From NCBI RefSeq assembly GCF_047228825.1, contig NZ_JBFEGN010000002.1:124001-188000 (forward strand): 64,000 nt of DNA, written 5' to 3'. The number at the start of each line of letters is the position of its first letter. Within the stretch, counting starts at the first letter, position 1. The DNA comes from Siminovitchia sp047228825. GTDB taxonomy: Bacteria > Bacillota > Bacilli > Bacillales > Bacillaceae_C. The translations under genes were made by a program, and so were the position numbers. Positions 55,350 to 63,984 of the stretch are shown one piece after another. The notes under the pieces were generated by a model. It saw nothing but the letters and a program-made list of their open reading frames with translations, did not search any database and was not told the DNA's origin.

Positions 55350-56146
55350 AAACTCCTCTAAGATGGGTCGGCGGAAAAGTTCGACTTTCAAAAGAAATTG
55401 TCCAAATAATGCCTGAGCATAAGTGCTATGTAGAGGTATTTGGTGGAGGATTATCAACCTTATTCTCCAAGCATAAAGCTACACAAGAAGTAGTAAATGA
55501 CATTAATTCAGAGTTAATAAACTTTTGGAAAGTAATTCAAATTGATTTTGATAATTTTAAAGAGAAATGTAACTATCTGATACCTTCAAGAGAAATTTTT
55601 ATGGAGTATAAACTCCAAAACGTAAGCGAACTAACCGATTTGGATAGAGCTGTAAGGTTTTTTTACCTAAATAGAACTTGTTTTGGTGGAGATATGAACA
55701 ATCCAAGGTTTGGCACGAGTAATTCAAGAAGAAATAGACTTTGCTCTTTAACGGATGATTTTCAAGGTTTTATGACTCCAATTTATGAAAGATTAAAAGA
55801 CGTTACGATTGAAAATTTAGATTGGAAAAATTGTATAGCAAAGTATGACCAAAGAAAAACATCTAAAGAAACCCAAGAAGTGTTATTTTATCTTGACCCA
55901 CCGTATTTAAACCAATATGGATACGAAAGTGAATTTACTATTGAAGACCATATTAAATTAGCTGATACATTATCAAACATTAATGGTAAATTTATTTTGA
56001 GTATAAATCAAGATACTCAAATTACAGAGCTATATAAAGGATATTACTTCATTGATAAGGAACTTAAATGCACATTAAACAAGGATTCAGATAAAGTGTC
56101 CAGTCGAAAAGAATATATAATAACAAACTTCGAGGTGAAACAATGA
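55346..56146 (+). CDS. Dam-like adenine methyltransferase (D12 class) 2
   Basis: 266 residues, ATG behind GGAGGTG. TPLRWVGGKVRLSKEIV and YVEVFGGGLSTLF (SAM site), FYLNRTCFGGDMNN, and VLFYLDPPYLNQYG (DPPY) at about 195. Alpha-class Dam/D12. It shares little beyond family motifs with the copy at 50992. It lies inside the segment bounded by inverted doubled repeats, so it may be a mobile or exchangeable cassette. Confidence 0.85.
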   Translation: MKTPLRWVGGKVRLSKEIVQIMPEHKCYVEVFGGGLSTLFSKHKATQEVVNDINSELINFWKVIQIDFDNFKEKCNYLIPSREIFMEYKLQNVSELTDLDRAVRFFYLNRTCFGGDMNNPRFGTSNSRRNRLCSLTDDFQGFMTPIYERLKDVTIENLDWKNCIAKYDQRKTSKETQEVLFYLDPPYLNQYGYESEFTIEDHIKLADTLSNINGKFILSINQDTQITELYKGYYFIDKELKCTLNKDSDKVSSRKEYIITNFEVKQ

Positions 56147-56316
56147 TACATTATATGCTTGAACACGAGATGGAAAAGTTTTTAATAATGAATGGTTATG
56201 ATATATATGATTCGGAAAAATGTGTTGATTCGGTTAAAGTTAGTGATTTAGCGATTGAAGAATTTGGATTTAAAAGTCAAATGGATGCTAATGGAACAAT
56301 AACTTATTTTAAATAG
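56143..56316 (+). CDS. Small acidic protein (57 aa)
   Basis: Starts in the ATGA overlap with the methylase stop, SD GAGGTGAAAC. Begins MIHYMLEHEMEKFLIMNGYD. Probably coupled to, and perhaps regulating, the methylase. Not recognised. Confidence 0.6.
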   Translation: MIHYMLEHEMEKFLIMNGYDIYDSEKCVDSVKVSDLAIEEFGFKSQMDANGTITYFK

Positions 56317-56325
56317 AAATAATTT

Positions 56326-56425
56326 CACCCTGATAGTTCATACGAACCACACATTTTAAATTTTAATAGATAGGGTGTTTTGAATGAAAAATTATCAAGA
56401 TTTCACACTGAAAGTTCAATACCCG
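56326..56425. repeat. Right double repeat bounding a methylase cassette
   Basis: TTTCACCCTGATAGTTCATACG (about 56323-56344) and TTTCACACTGAAAGTTCAATA at about 56400-56420 are the inverse of the two left copies at 54868-54946. The outer pair also matches in GGGTAT/ATACCC. Confidence 0.55.
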
Positions 56426-56456
56426 TTTTTATTGAAAAGCAAATTTTAATTTTTAT

Positions 56457-56485
56457 TTGACATAAATAATCTAATAACATATAAT
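56457..56485 (+). promoter_or_regulatory. Consensus sigma-A promoter of the DNA polymerase gene
   Basis: TTGACA, 17 bases, TATAAT, the best promoter in the window. It is followed by a leader of about 180 bases with a hairpin and short frames before the polymerase start. Confidence 0.85.
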
Positions 56486-56490
56486 AAAAG

Positions 56491-56523
56491 GGTGTAGAGA
56501 TTAATCTGCATCCTTGTTTTGTA
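56491..56523 (+). terminator. Possible attenuator in the polymerase leader
   Basis: GGGTGTAGA-GATTAA-TCTGCATCC folds into a near-perfect stem, followed by TTGTTTTG. It lies right after the transcription start, so early termination could control the polymerase operon. Confidence 0.5.
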
Positions 56524-56540
56524 AGGATGAGGAGAATAGA

Positions 56541-56579
56541 TTGGAGAGCTTATTAAAATATGGAGGAGCATGTGGCTAG
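56541..56579 (+). CDS. 12-codon leader frame
   Basis: TTG behind GGATGAGGAG encodes LESLLKYGGACG. It has the strongest SD of the leader and overlaps out of frame the next small frame. Could be a regulatory leader peptide or the head of a broken endonuclease gene. Confidence 0.3.
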   Translation: MESLLKYGGACG

Positions 56580-56685
56580 TGGTATACTATTGATCTACCA
56601 AAGTAGACAAAAGACTTCTGGGGGCTATAAATGGTTGTATATAGAGGACTATGAAGGGAGGATTGGTAAACTTGTGCATGATTGA
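56560..56685 (+). pseudogene. Remnant resembling the end of a homing endonuclease
   Basis: 41 codons ending QKTSGGYKWLYIEDYEGRIG, recalled as the style of NUMOD1-type C-termini of GIY-YIG or HNH endonucleases (GGYKW). No SD. Overlaps the polymerase start. Probably what remains of an endonuclease once inserted before dnaE. Confidence 0.4.
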
Positions 56686-59600
56686 GCTACATAATCATAC
56701 TGATAGATCGAACATTCGACTTCTCGATAGCACCAATTTTGTAGATGAGTTAATTTTAACAGCAGCTAAATTGGGGAAGAAGGGTGTGTGTATTACGGAT
56801 CATGAGTGCATTTCGGCTCACCCCATCGCAGATAAGTATGTAAAACAATTTAAAAAAGAAGAAAAAATACCAAGCGACTTCCGCCTTTTATACGGGAACG
56901 AAATATACCTTGTAAATTCCTTAGAAGAAGTAAGGGACAATTACAAATCAGGAGAAACAAAATTTCCCCATTTTCTTTTAATAAGTAAGTCAAAATTAGG
57001 TCATGAGTGCTTGCGTGTTTTAAGTTCACAAGCTTGGAGTCAATCATTTTATACAGGACTCATGGAGCGCACACCAACAACAAAGAAGCAATTAGAAGAA
57101 GTATTGCAAAAGTATCCTAATACACTTATAGGAACAAGTGCTTGTCTCGGTTCGGAAAGTTCAATACATATTTTAAATGGTGATTATGATAAAGCCCGTG
57201 ATTTTCTCAGGTGGTGTTCCAATATTTTTGGAAAAGGAAATTTCTTTTTGGAGTTACAACCTGGTGCAGATGGAGAACAGAAAATAGTCAATGAATGGCT
57301 AGTTAAGTTTTCACAGGAGTTAAATTTACCATTGGTTCTGACATCAGATACACATTACCTGAGACCCGAAGACGCACCAATACATGAAGCTTTCTTAAAT
57401 GCTAAAGAAGGTGAAAGAGAAGTTGCAAGCTTCTACGCTAACACGTATCTTCACACAACAGAAGAAATTTACGAGAAACTTTTTTATTTAAATAGTGAAA
57501 TTATTGATGAAGCTATGCAAAACACTCTAAAAATTGGTGACATGTGTGAAGATTATAGCTTAGAAAACCCAACTATCATTCCACGTATAGAGCTGCCTGA
57601 GTTTAAATTAAAGCATTTATTTGAGCCAGGATATGAACAATATGAATATATTAAATTAATTAGTCAATCTGAAAGTGAACAAGATCGCTATCTTCTTCAT
57701 TTAATTGAAGAAGGGTTTATTGAATTAATCTACTCACCTGAAATGTCAAAGGAAAAATTTCACGAAGTCCTTGCTCGAATAAACATAGAGCTTGAAGAAA
57801 TATGGCATATCTCCCAAGAATTAGGACAGTCAATGTCCAGTTACTACAATACTATGCAAAAAATTGTTAGCCTAATGTGGGCAGATGAATGTGGAAACGA
57901 TAGTCTAACTGAAGGAAGTGTAGTGGGCGTTGGACGGGGTAGTGCTGCTGGATTCTTAATTTGTTATTTATTGAAGATAACAATGATTAATCCTTTAGAG
58001 ATGGGTGTTGAAATGCCTCATTGGAGACATTTGCATAAGTCACGAGGGGATATTTCAGCCATTGATATTGACGTTGATCAATCACCTGAAAAACGTGCAC
58101 ACACGTTTCAGCGTATGCGAGAAGAATTTGGTGAGGATAGGGTTGCACAAGTAGCAACATTTGGAACAACTGGATCAAAATCAGCAATTAAAACTGCCTG
58201 TCGTGGTTTAGGGATTGATCTTGAAACTGCAAATTACATAGCCTCTTTAATACCAGTGAGCAGGGGTCAAAACTATTCAATCTCTGATTGCTTATATGGG
58301 AATGAAGAAGAAGGACGCAAAAAGGTTCCTGAGTTTATTCGTGAAATTGAAAAATATCCAAGACTACGTGAAGTTGCAGAAAAAATTGAAGGTCTTTGTG
58401 ATAAGAGAAGTATCCATGCTGGTGGAGTGCTAGTCGGTGATGAAAGCTTACTAAAAACAGGCGCATTCATGAGAGCACCAAATGGAACTCTTATTACTCA
58501 GTATTCACTCGATGATGCTCAATACTGCGGAAATATTAAATACGATATTTTGGGTGTCAACAACATCTCAAAGATTCAAAAATCTATGGAGATAATGTTA
58601 GATGAAGGATTAATTGAATGGCAAGGAACACTCAGAAAAACATTCACAAAATACTTTAGTCCTGACAATATGAATTTAAATAAACCAGAGTATTATGAGT
58701 GGCTTTCGAGTGGAAAAATTCCTGATTTATTTCAGTTTGATACTAGTGTAATGACACAGGCGTTATACAAGGCCAAACCTTCTAATCTCGTTGAAATGGC
58801 TACTGTGAACAGTTTAGTCAGACTGATGACTGAAGATGGCGAGTCTCCAATTGATGCCTTTGTTAAGCATAAGCAAAACATTGATACATGGTACGAGGAA
58901 ATGAAAAAATGGGGCTTAAATCAAGAAGATATTGCGATTATGGAAGAACATGTCCAACATATTGCAGGTGTTGCTGCTGAACAAGAGACAGCAATGAACC
59001 TTGCTATGGATGAAAGGATTGCTGGTCTATCAGTAGCAGGAGCGAACAGGCTTAGGAAATCAATTGCCAAGAAGTCTCCAAAGGCATATGAATCAGCAAA
59101 GAAGGAGTTTTATGAAGGTGGTAAAAAATTAGGAACACGAAAAGAACTTCTTGATTATGTGTGGAATGTGCAAATAGGGAGAATGAGAGGGTATGGTTTT
59201 AGTGTGCTTCACACGATCTCATATTCTGTTGTAGGACTCCAGAATATTCTAATATGTGCAGACTATTCACCTATTATTTGGTACACAGCTTGTCTTACAA
59301 TCAATAGTGGATCAACAGAGGTTGAAGAAGGAGAAAAAACTAAAAGTACAGATTATGGAAAAATCGCTACGGCTATTGGTGATCTTAAAGGTTACGATGT
59401 AAAAGTTGAACTTCCTTTAATTAATAGTGCAAACTTTGATTTTACTCCTGATATTAATAATAATCGTATCATTTATTCACTAAAAGGCATCGTAGGTATC
59501 GGTGACGACATAGTACGCACAATCATTACCAATCGTCCATACACGTCATTTGAAGATTTCTATGAGCGTTTATACAAAACTAAATTAATCCAACGTCAAC

Positions 59601-60553
59601 ATATTTTACAGTTAATTAAGGCAGGGTGTTTCAATGAATTCGATACACCTATTGAAATCATGAAACAATTTTTGGTCAAAGAAGTTGATGTAAAGGATTC
59701 ACTTAATGGACAGAATCTTTCTAGAGTGATTAATCTAGGACTACTTGATACGCCTGAGTTAAATAAGTTTAAGGAGTATTATAACTTTAGAAATTACATC
59801 AAGAAACATGTTCATCAAAAAGTTGATAAGCCAAAGAATAGGATACTCATTCTCAATGAAAGTTTCGCTAAGGAGTTCTTCCAAAATGAGTTTACAGATG
59901 AATGTATTCATGACTATTTAGGTAATCATATCTTAGTCGATGAGAAGAAATTTGAAAAAGAATACAAAGAAAAAATGGCTCCCTTGATGGAACTATTAAA
60001 AGACAAAGATTTTGTGAGACGGTTTAACATTGCCCAATTTCATGAGTTGTGGAATCAACACGCACAAGGTACTAAAGAAAGTTGGGAAATGGACTCAGTT
60101 TCTTTTTACAGTGAAAAACATGAACTCGAAGATATTGATTATAAGCGATATGGGATAAGCGATTTTAATGAATTGCCTGAAGAACCTGTTGTGATCAATG
60201 AACGTGAATGGCAAGGTAGAATAATTAAAGATTATCAATTGCACACAATTGTCGGTACGGTAATAGATAAAAATAAAAACTCTCATACTATTACAGTTTT
60301 AACTCCAACAGGGATTGTGTTAGCGAAGACATACGCAGGATCGTTCGCTCATTATGATAAACAAATCAAGATTAATGGAAAAATCGAAGAAAAATCTTGG
60401 TGGAGTCGTGGAAATTTAGTCTTAATGCGTGGATTTAGACGTGGAGATCAATTTGTTTTAAAAGCACCAAAAGGCCAACACACGGTCAATTTGATCACAG
60501 AAGTACGCTCAGATGGCAGTATCGGAATCCAATCAGAAAGAGCAAAAGTGTAA
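56672..60553 (+). CDS. DNA polymerase III alpha subunit, DnaE type (YorL-like)
   Basis: About 1293 residues. PHP domain at the start (MIELHNHTDRSN, CITDHECISAH), then the palm: GVGRGSAAGFLICYLL and DISAIDIDVDQSPEKR with the catalytic Asp pair, IHAGGVLVGDE and FQFDTSVMTQALYKA. Tail with OB-like HTIVGTVIDKN and LTPTGIVLAKTY. Length and order match SPbeta yorL, a bacterial-type replicase, giving the phage its own leading enzyme. TTG at 56672 is 10 bases after GGGAGG; ATG 56678 is an alternative. No intein is present. Confidence 0.9.
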   Translation: MCMIELHNHTDRSNIRLLDSTNFVDELILTAAKLGKKGVCITDHECISAHPIADKYVKQFKKEEKIPSDFRLLYGNEIYLVNSLEEVRDNYKSGETKFPHFLLISKSKLGHECLRVLSSQAWSQSFYTGLMERTPTTKKQLEEVLQKYPNTLIGTSACLGSESSIHILNGDYDKARDFLRWCSNIFGKGNFFLELQPGADGEQKIVNEWLVKFSQELNLPLVLTSDTHYLRPEDAPIHEAFLNAKEGEREVASFYANTYLHTTEEIYEKLFYLNSEIIDEAMQNTLKIGDMCEDYSLENPTIIPRIELPEFKLKHLFEPGYEQYEYIKLISQSESEQDRYLLHLIEEGFIELIYSPEMSKEKFHEVLARINIELEEIWHISQELGQSMSSYYNTMQKIVSLMWADECGNDSLTEGSVVGVGRGSAAGFLICYLLKITMINPLEMGVEMPHWRHLHKSRGDISAIDIDVDQSPEKRAHTFQRMREEFGEDRVAQVATFGTTGSKSAIKTACRGLGIDLETANYIASLIPVSRGQNYSISDCLYGNEEEGRKKVPEFIREIEKYPRLREVAEKIEGLCDKRSIHAGGVLVGDESLLKTGAFMRAPNGTLITQYSLDDAQYCGNIKYDILGVNNISKIQKSMEIMLDEGLIEWQGTLRKTFTKYFSPDNMNLNKPEYYEWLSSGKIPDLFQFDTSVMTQALYKAKPSNLVEMATVNSLVRLMTEDGESPIDAFVKHKQNIDTWYEEMKKWGLNQEDIAIMEEHVQHIAGVAAEQETAMNLAMDERIAGLSVAGANRLRKSIAKKSPKAYESAKKEFYEGGKKLGTRKELLDYVWNVQIGRMRGYGFSVLHTISYSVVGLQNILICADYSPIIWYTACLTINSGSTEVEEGEKTKSTDYGKIATAIGDLKGYDVKVELPLINSANFDFTPDINNNRIIYSLKGIVGIGDDIVRTIITNRPYTSFEDFYERLYKTKLIQRQHILQLIKAGCFNEFDTPIEIMKQFLVKEVDVKDSLNGQNLSRVINLGLLDTPELNKFKEYYNFRNYIKKHVHQKVDKPKNRILILNESFAKEFFQNEFTDECIHDYLGNHILVDEKKFEKEYKEKMAPLMELLKDKDFVRRFNIAQFHELWNQHAQGTKESWEMDSVSFYSEKHELEDIDYKRYGISDFNELPEEPVVINEREWQGRIIKDYQLHTIVGTVIDKNKNSHTITVLTPTGIVLAKTYAGSFAHYDKQIKINGKIEEKSWWSRGNLVLMRGFRRGDQFVLKAPKGQHTVNLITEVRSDGSIGIQSERAKV

Positions 60554-60641
60554 ATAAATCTAACAACGAAAGGATGGTAGCTTTGGACTGATTGCTAGAT
60601 GTACACACTATTCAGCTAGTAATAGTCGAAGTATTAACTTT

Positions 60642-61355
60642 ATGAATTTACCTAAAATAAAAAACAATAAAAAACACTTTCTTGTTATATCGCTGGTTAT
60701 AGCAGTGTTGCTATGTGGAATCATCCAACAAAGACAACTTAATGTTATTAAAAAGGAAAAAGAGGAAACCGAGCAACAATCAAGAAAAACACAAAGAAAA
60801 AACGAGTCTTTGATGGATGAAATATTTGATAAAAACAACCAACTGGAGAAGCAAGAAGGTGAGTTAAACAAACTTAAAGAGAGTGAGAAAATACTAAACA
60901 AGAAGAACAGTGATCTGCAAGAACAGTTAAAGAAAAAAGACACTGAGATTAACCAACTAAACGACAAAATTAAAAAAATGAGTAGCAAACCTGAACAGGC
61001 TGTTGCTCAGTCTGACAACAGTAAAAACAACAATCAAGAAGAATGGATGACATTTGAAGCAACTTACTATGACGCATTTTGTAATACCGGCTGCACGGGA
61101 AAAACTGCTCTAGGATGGAATGTAAGCAATACAGTTTATCATCAAGGACATCGGGTTGTGGCAGTTGATCCAAATGTAATTTCACTAGGATCATTATTAG
61201 AAATTAAAACACCTTATAAATCATTTACAGCATTGGCTGGTGACACAGGTGGTGATATTAAAAATCACAGAATTGATATTCTTGTAGAGAGTAAAAGTAA
61301 GGCATATAAGTTAGGAAGACACAACGTTAAGGTAAGAGTTATCAAAGAAGGTTAA
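60642..61355 (+). CDS. 3D-domain protein with membrane anchor and coiled coil (YorM-like)
   Basis: 237 residues. N-terminal membrane segment (HFLVISLVIAVLLCGII), coiled coil to about residue 110, Gln/Asn linker, then a 3D domain: WMTFEATYYDAFCNTGCTGK, VAVDPNVISLGSLLEI and AGDTGGDIKNHRIDIL with three Asp residues. The 3D fold belongs to lytic transglycosylases of the MltA/resuscitation type, so cell-wall binding or cleavage is expected. Position right after dnaE matches SPbeta yorM. The ATG overlaps the stop of a 17-codon frame, suggesting coupling. Confidence 0.85.
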   Translation: MNLPKIKNNKKHFLVISLVIAVLLCGIIQQRQLNVIKKEKEETEQQSRKTQRKNESLMDEIFDKNNQLEKQEGELNKLKESEKILNKKNSDLQEQLKKKDTEINQLNDKIKKMSSKPEQAVAQSDNSKNNNQEEWMTFEATYYDAFCNTGCTGKTALGWNVSNTVYHQGHRVVAVDPNVISLGSLLEIKTPYKSFTALAGDTGGDIKNHRIDILVESKSKAYKLGRHNVKVRVIKEG

Positions 61356-61367
61356 GGAAGTGATTCA

Positions 61368-61934
61368 ATGAAGTTATTCATTTTCATGGGAGCCAGTGGT
61401 TCTGGCAAATCATCAATTCAACATTCTCTTCCTATTAGTTTTATGACAAATTACACCACAAGACCTCTTAGAGAAGGAGAAATTGATGGATACCACATTA
61501 ACCAAATCAGTCACGAAGAATTTATTAAATATCAACGAGAAGGTCTTTTTTATGAAACAACAGAATATGCGGGAAACTTGTATGGCACACCACAACACTC
61601 CATTGAAAACCTGTTAAGTGGCACTCCTTATCATTGCACAAAGGATATTAATGGTGCTAAGACATTAAAAGAAGGACTTGGAGATAGATCTGTGATTATA
61701 TACATAAAGCCACCGAGTCTAGATGTATTTGCTACGAGAATGTTAAAACGTGGAGACAACGAATCAAATATCAAAAGAAGGCTAGAGTACCTGAAAAAAA
61801 CGAATGAGATTGAAAATGAAAAATATGCTGATTATGTAATTATTAATGATGACTTGAAAAAGGCACAGATTGAAGCACATCAAATAGTTATTAAAGAATT
61901 ACTTAAAGCAAAGGGAACTTATCATGAACAATAA
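61368..61934 (+). CDS. Guanylate kinase-like nucleotide kinase
   Basis: 188 residues. P-loop FMGASGSGKSS, TNYTTRPLREGEIDGYHIN (GMP-binding Arg and Tyr), FYETTEYAGNLYGTP and RRLEYLKKTNEI match guanylate kinase, which turns (d)GMP to (d)GDP. It would support phage DNA synthesis. ATG behind AAGGAAGTG. Overlaps the next gene by 11 bases. Confidence 0.85.
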   Translation: MKLFIFMGASGSGKSSIQHSLPISFMTNYTTRPLREGEIDGYHINQISHEEFIKYQREGLFYETTEYAGNLYGTPQHSIENLLSGTPYHCTKDINGAKTLKEGLGDRSVIIYIKPPSLDVFATRMLKRGDNESNIKRRLEYLKKTNEIENEKYADYVIINDDLKKAQIEAHQIVIKELLKAKGTYHEQ

Positions 61935-62139
61935 AATTCAAAAGCAAGTTAAATATATATTAGACAATTATGGAAATAAGATTAAAACAGAAAGGCAGGT
62001 AGTGCTACTTTATTGGAAAATATTTGACAAAGTGGAGATGAATAAAGAAAACATCTCTACACCTGACTTTCTTAATAAGGCCACTAATATGAGTGACATA
62101 ACCAATGCAATATTTTTAATAAAAAACTATAGGAGATGA
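61924..62139 (+). CDS. Small hypothetical protein (71 aa)
   Basis: ATG within the end of the kinase gene, SD GGGAAC. Basic helical head (NKIQKQVKYILDNYGNKIKT). Resembles short phage proteins of unknown role. Confidence 0.65.
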   Translation: MNNKIQKQVKYILDNYGNKIKTERQVVLLYWKIFDKVEMNKENISTPDFLNKATNMSDITNAIFLIKNYRR

Positions 62140-62145
62140 TTGTTA

Positions 62146-62355
62146 ATGAATGTATTTGAGGCTGTAAGTAAATGTGAGGAAATAAAAGATATTATTGCTG
62201 CACTTAATTTAGCGAATGCCAGGTTAGATCCTCATGAGTTTTCTCAAGAAAAACAAATCCTTGCTAAAGTTGAACAAGGATATGTCAAAGAGTTAAAAGA
62301 ACTAGAAGATCGCATGAAGAATACTCATATTAAACCGCAAGTAGCTATTAGATAA
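62146..62355 (+). CDS. Small helical protein (69 aa)
   Basis: ATG at 62146 follows TAGGAGATG. Begins MNVFEAVSKCEEIKDIIAAL; acidic, helical. Not recognised. Confidence 0.65.
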   Translation: MNVFEAVSKCEEIKDIIAALNLANARLDPHEFSQEKQILAKVEQGYVKELKELEDRMKNTHIKPQVAIR

Positions 62356-62427
62356 AACAGGGATTTTATTGAGAAATAGTTGATACAAAAGAAAAATAAA
62401 TAAACTAAATTAAAGGAGAGTGTGCAC

Positions 62428-62634
62428 ATGGGTATTTTAGAAATATTAACAATTGTATTTATTGTACTGAAGCTTATCGGAACAATTGATTGGAGTTGGT
62501 GGTTAGTATTATTACCAACTATTGTCTCACTATCAATTTATATTATTTGGTTTGTATTTGCCAGTTCTATTATTGGAAGGACAAATAAGAAGATAAGTAA
62601 AGGTTTTAATGATGACTTCTTCAAAAGATTTTAA
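62428..62634 (+). CDS. Small two-helix membrane protein
   Basis: 68 residues. GILEILTIVFIVLKLIG, then IDWSWWLVLLPTIVSLSIYI, is a pattern recalled from many phages, sometimes labelled Fragile-X-F-like protein. Basic tail. ATG at 62428 behind AAAGGAGAG. Function unknown. Confidence 0.75.
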   Translation: MGILEILTIVFIVLKLIGTIDWSWWLVLLPTIVSLSIYIIWFVFASSIIGRTNKKISKGFNDDFFKRF

Positions 62635-62709
62635 TCACATTGATGAAGGCATGTGATAAAAGGATAATTTTATTGAGTAATTAATACAAAATTCGAAGGA
62701 GTGGGAATT

Positions 62710-62862
62710 GTGAGTGCAATGAAAAGAATGATAGAAAAATTTTGTAAAGTAAATAAAGCTAAGTTTGTCGGGTACTCTGGAACATACAATTTTGTTGACG
62801 AAAACGGTATGACTTATTTCCTAAGTCAAAGAGATTTAGTCGATTTTATGAAAAGACAGTAG
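62710..62862 (+). CDS. Small hypothetical protein (50 aa)
   Basis: GTG behind GAAGGAGTGG. Basic helix then a beta hairpin (KFVGYSGTYNFVDENGMTYF). Not recognised. A partial copy of the TCGCA-TCGGAGA motif follows at 62863. Confidence 0.6.
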   Translation: MSAMKRMIEKFCKVNKAKFVGYSGTYNFVDENGMTYFLSQRDLVDFMKRQ

Positions 62863-62891
62863 TTCGCAGTTCGGAGATGAAAGGTGATAAC

Positions 62892-63203
62892 ATGGTGAAA
62901 GTTATAGAGACAAATATTTCTGTAGATACAGGTTTTCAAATATATCTTGAAGAGATGGAGAGGCATTTTGATTTTCAGTCAAGAGTAATCGAAGTTGAAA
63001 GTTGGGACAAATATATTAACGAAGCAAAGGGAAGAAGGTCAATTACTAGAAATAGTATAATCGGAAACTTATATGGAGAGTCTTTCCCAAGATATGCAAG
63101 TGAACTATCTGATTTAAAATATGATAATTCACATTTGTCATATTCATTCACAAATGGAGCAGGGTTCAGAATGATTAAGTTAGCATATTTAGTTAATGAA
63201 TAA
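62892..63203 (+). CDS. Hypothetical protein (103 aa)
   Basis: ATG at 62892 fits AAAGGTGA; ATG at 62877 lies in the SD. Alpha/beta protein (MVKVIETNISVDTGFQIYLE) with basic middle. Resembles short phage proteins beginning VKVIETNIS, role unknown. Confidence 0.65.
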   Translation: MVKVIETNISVDTGFQIYLEEMERHFDFQSRVIEVESWDKYINEAKGRRSITRNSIIGNLYGESFPRYASELSDLKYDNSHLSYSFTNGAGFRMIKLAYLVNE

Positions 63204-63236
63204 AATGAATAATTTATAAAACAGAGGAATGATTCA

Positions 63237-63299
63237 TTGAGAATAAATGACGGAAGTATATGCTCAAGTTGTAGACATTTTGAACATAATTTGTACTGA
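63237..63299 (+). CDS. Possible micropeptide (20 aa) or gene head
   Basis: TTG behind AGAGGA reads LRINDGSICSSCRHFEHNLY. The CxxC-x-H pattern suggests the first half of a zinc knuckle whose remainder is lost downstream. Nothing else is clear to 63405. Confidence 0.3.
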   Translation: MRINDGSICSSCRHFEHNLY

Positions 63300-63414
63300 A
63301 TATGGATATATAAAGAATTGGCTAAATGAAATGGAAAGTATTTGGGACAAATTTTTATGATGATAGCTTAATTTTAAAATACATTGGCTTTTAAAAATTG
63401 AGGAAGTGAAGGAA

Positions 63415-63648
63415 TTGACTTTTGGATACTATCTTGGAATTAGCTTAATAATTTGGTTGGTCGTAGGATTTACTGTGGGGTTAAAAACAGTTTATATAGA
63501 CAAAGTATTATTTAAGGTTGATCCAAATGACTATGATGAACCATATGCAATTAGAGATTTTATCGAAAATCAGTGGTTATATATAGCAATTTGTACTTTA
63601 TTGGGACTGATAGCATTAATTGCTGATTTGTATGGTTCATCTAAATAA
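63415..63648 (+). CDS. Two-helix membrane protein (77 aa)
   Basis: TTG at 63415 behind GAGGAAG. Hydrophobic helices at about 5-25 (YYLGISLIIWLVVGFTVG) and 57-74 (LYIAICTLLGLIALIADL) with an acidic loop. Not recognised. Confidence 0.65.
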   Translation: MTFGYYLGISLIIWLVVGFTVGLKTVYIDKVLFKVDPNDYDEPYAIRDFIENQWLYIAICTLLGLIALIADLYGSSK

Positions 63649-63670
63649 AAAATATAGACACAATGGCACA

Positions 63671-63707
63671 GGCTTATATGGAATGAGTAAACATATAAGC
63701 CTTTTTT
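63671..63707 (+). terminator. Intrinsic terminator
   Basis: GGCTTATATG pairs perfectly with CATATAAGCC, followed by TTTTTT. The clearest terminator in the window; it ends the unit 23 bases after the stop at 63648. Confidence 0.9.
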
Positions 63708-63716
63708 AAAGATTAT

Positions 63717-63746
63717 TGTTTACATTAACAACATAATGTTATAAAA
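63717..63746 (+). promoter_or_regulatory. Probable promoter after the terminator
   Basis: TTGTTT, 18 bases, TATAAA, with a second AT-rich -10-like TATAAT just downstream; 27 bases before the next start. Confidence 0.5.
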
Positions 63747-63772
63747 TATAATTAATGGTGAGGAGAATAAAC

Positions 63773-63958
63773 ATGACAAAAAAATTAAAGTATTCAATTG
63801 AATTTATTGAAGAAGTAGCAGATGACATTAATGAACTTGATGATAGTGAATTGGGGGGAATTAAGAAAATCATAGACAAAGAGATTGAGTGGATGTTAAG
63901 CAAACATATTAAGATTGAAGATAAAAGCTTTAACTTATTACTTGAACTTATTGATTAA
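63773..63958 (+). CDS. Small acidic protein (61 aa)
   Basis: ATG at 63773 behind GGTGAGGAG. Basic head (MTKKLKYSIEFIEEVADDIN) then acidic and helical. First gene of a new unit after the terminator. Not recognised. Confidence 0.65.
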   Translation: MTKKLKYSIEFIEEVADDINELDDSELGGIKKIIDKEIEWMLSKHIKIEDKSFNLLLELID

Positions 63959-63984
63959 AAAGAAAAAGGAGATGAACAGAGACA

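Noticed and set aside
60596..60645. 17-codon frame ending in the ATGA overlap with the 3D-domain gene
   Set aside because: No convincing SD; kept only as a coupling note in the gene entry.
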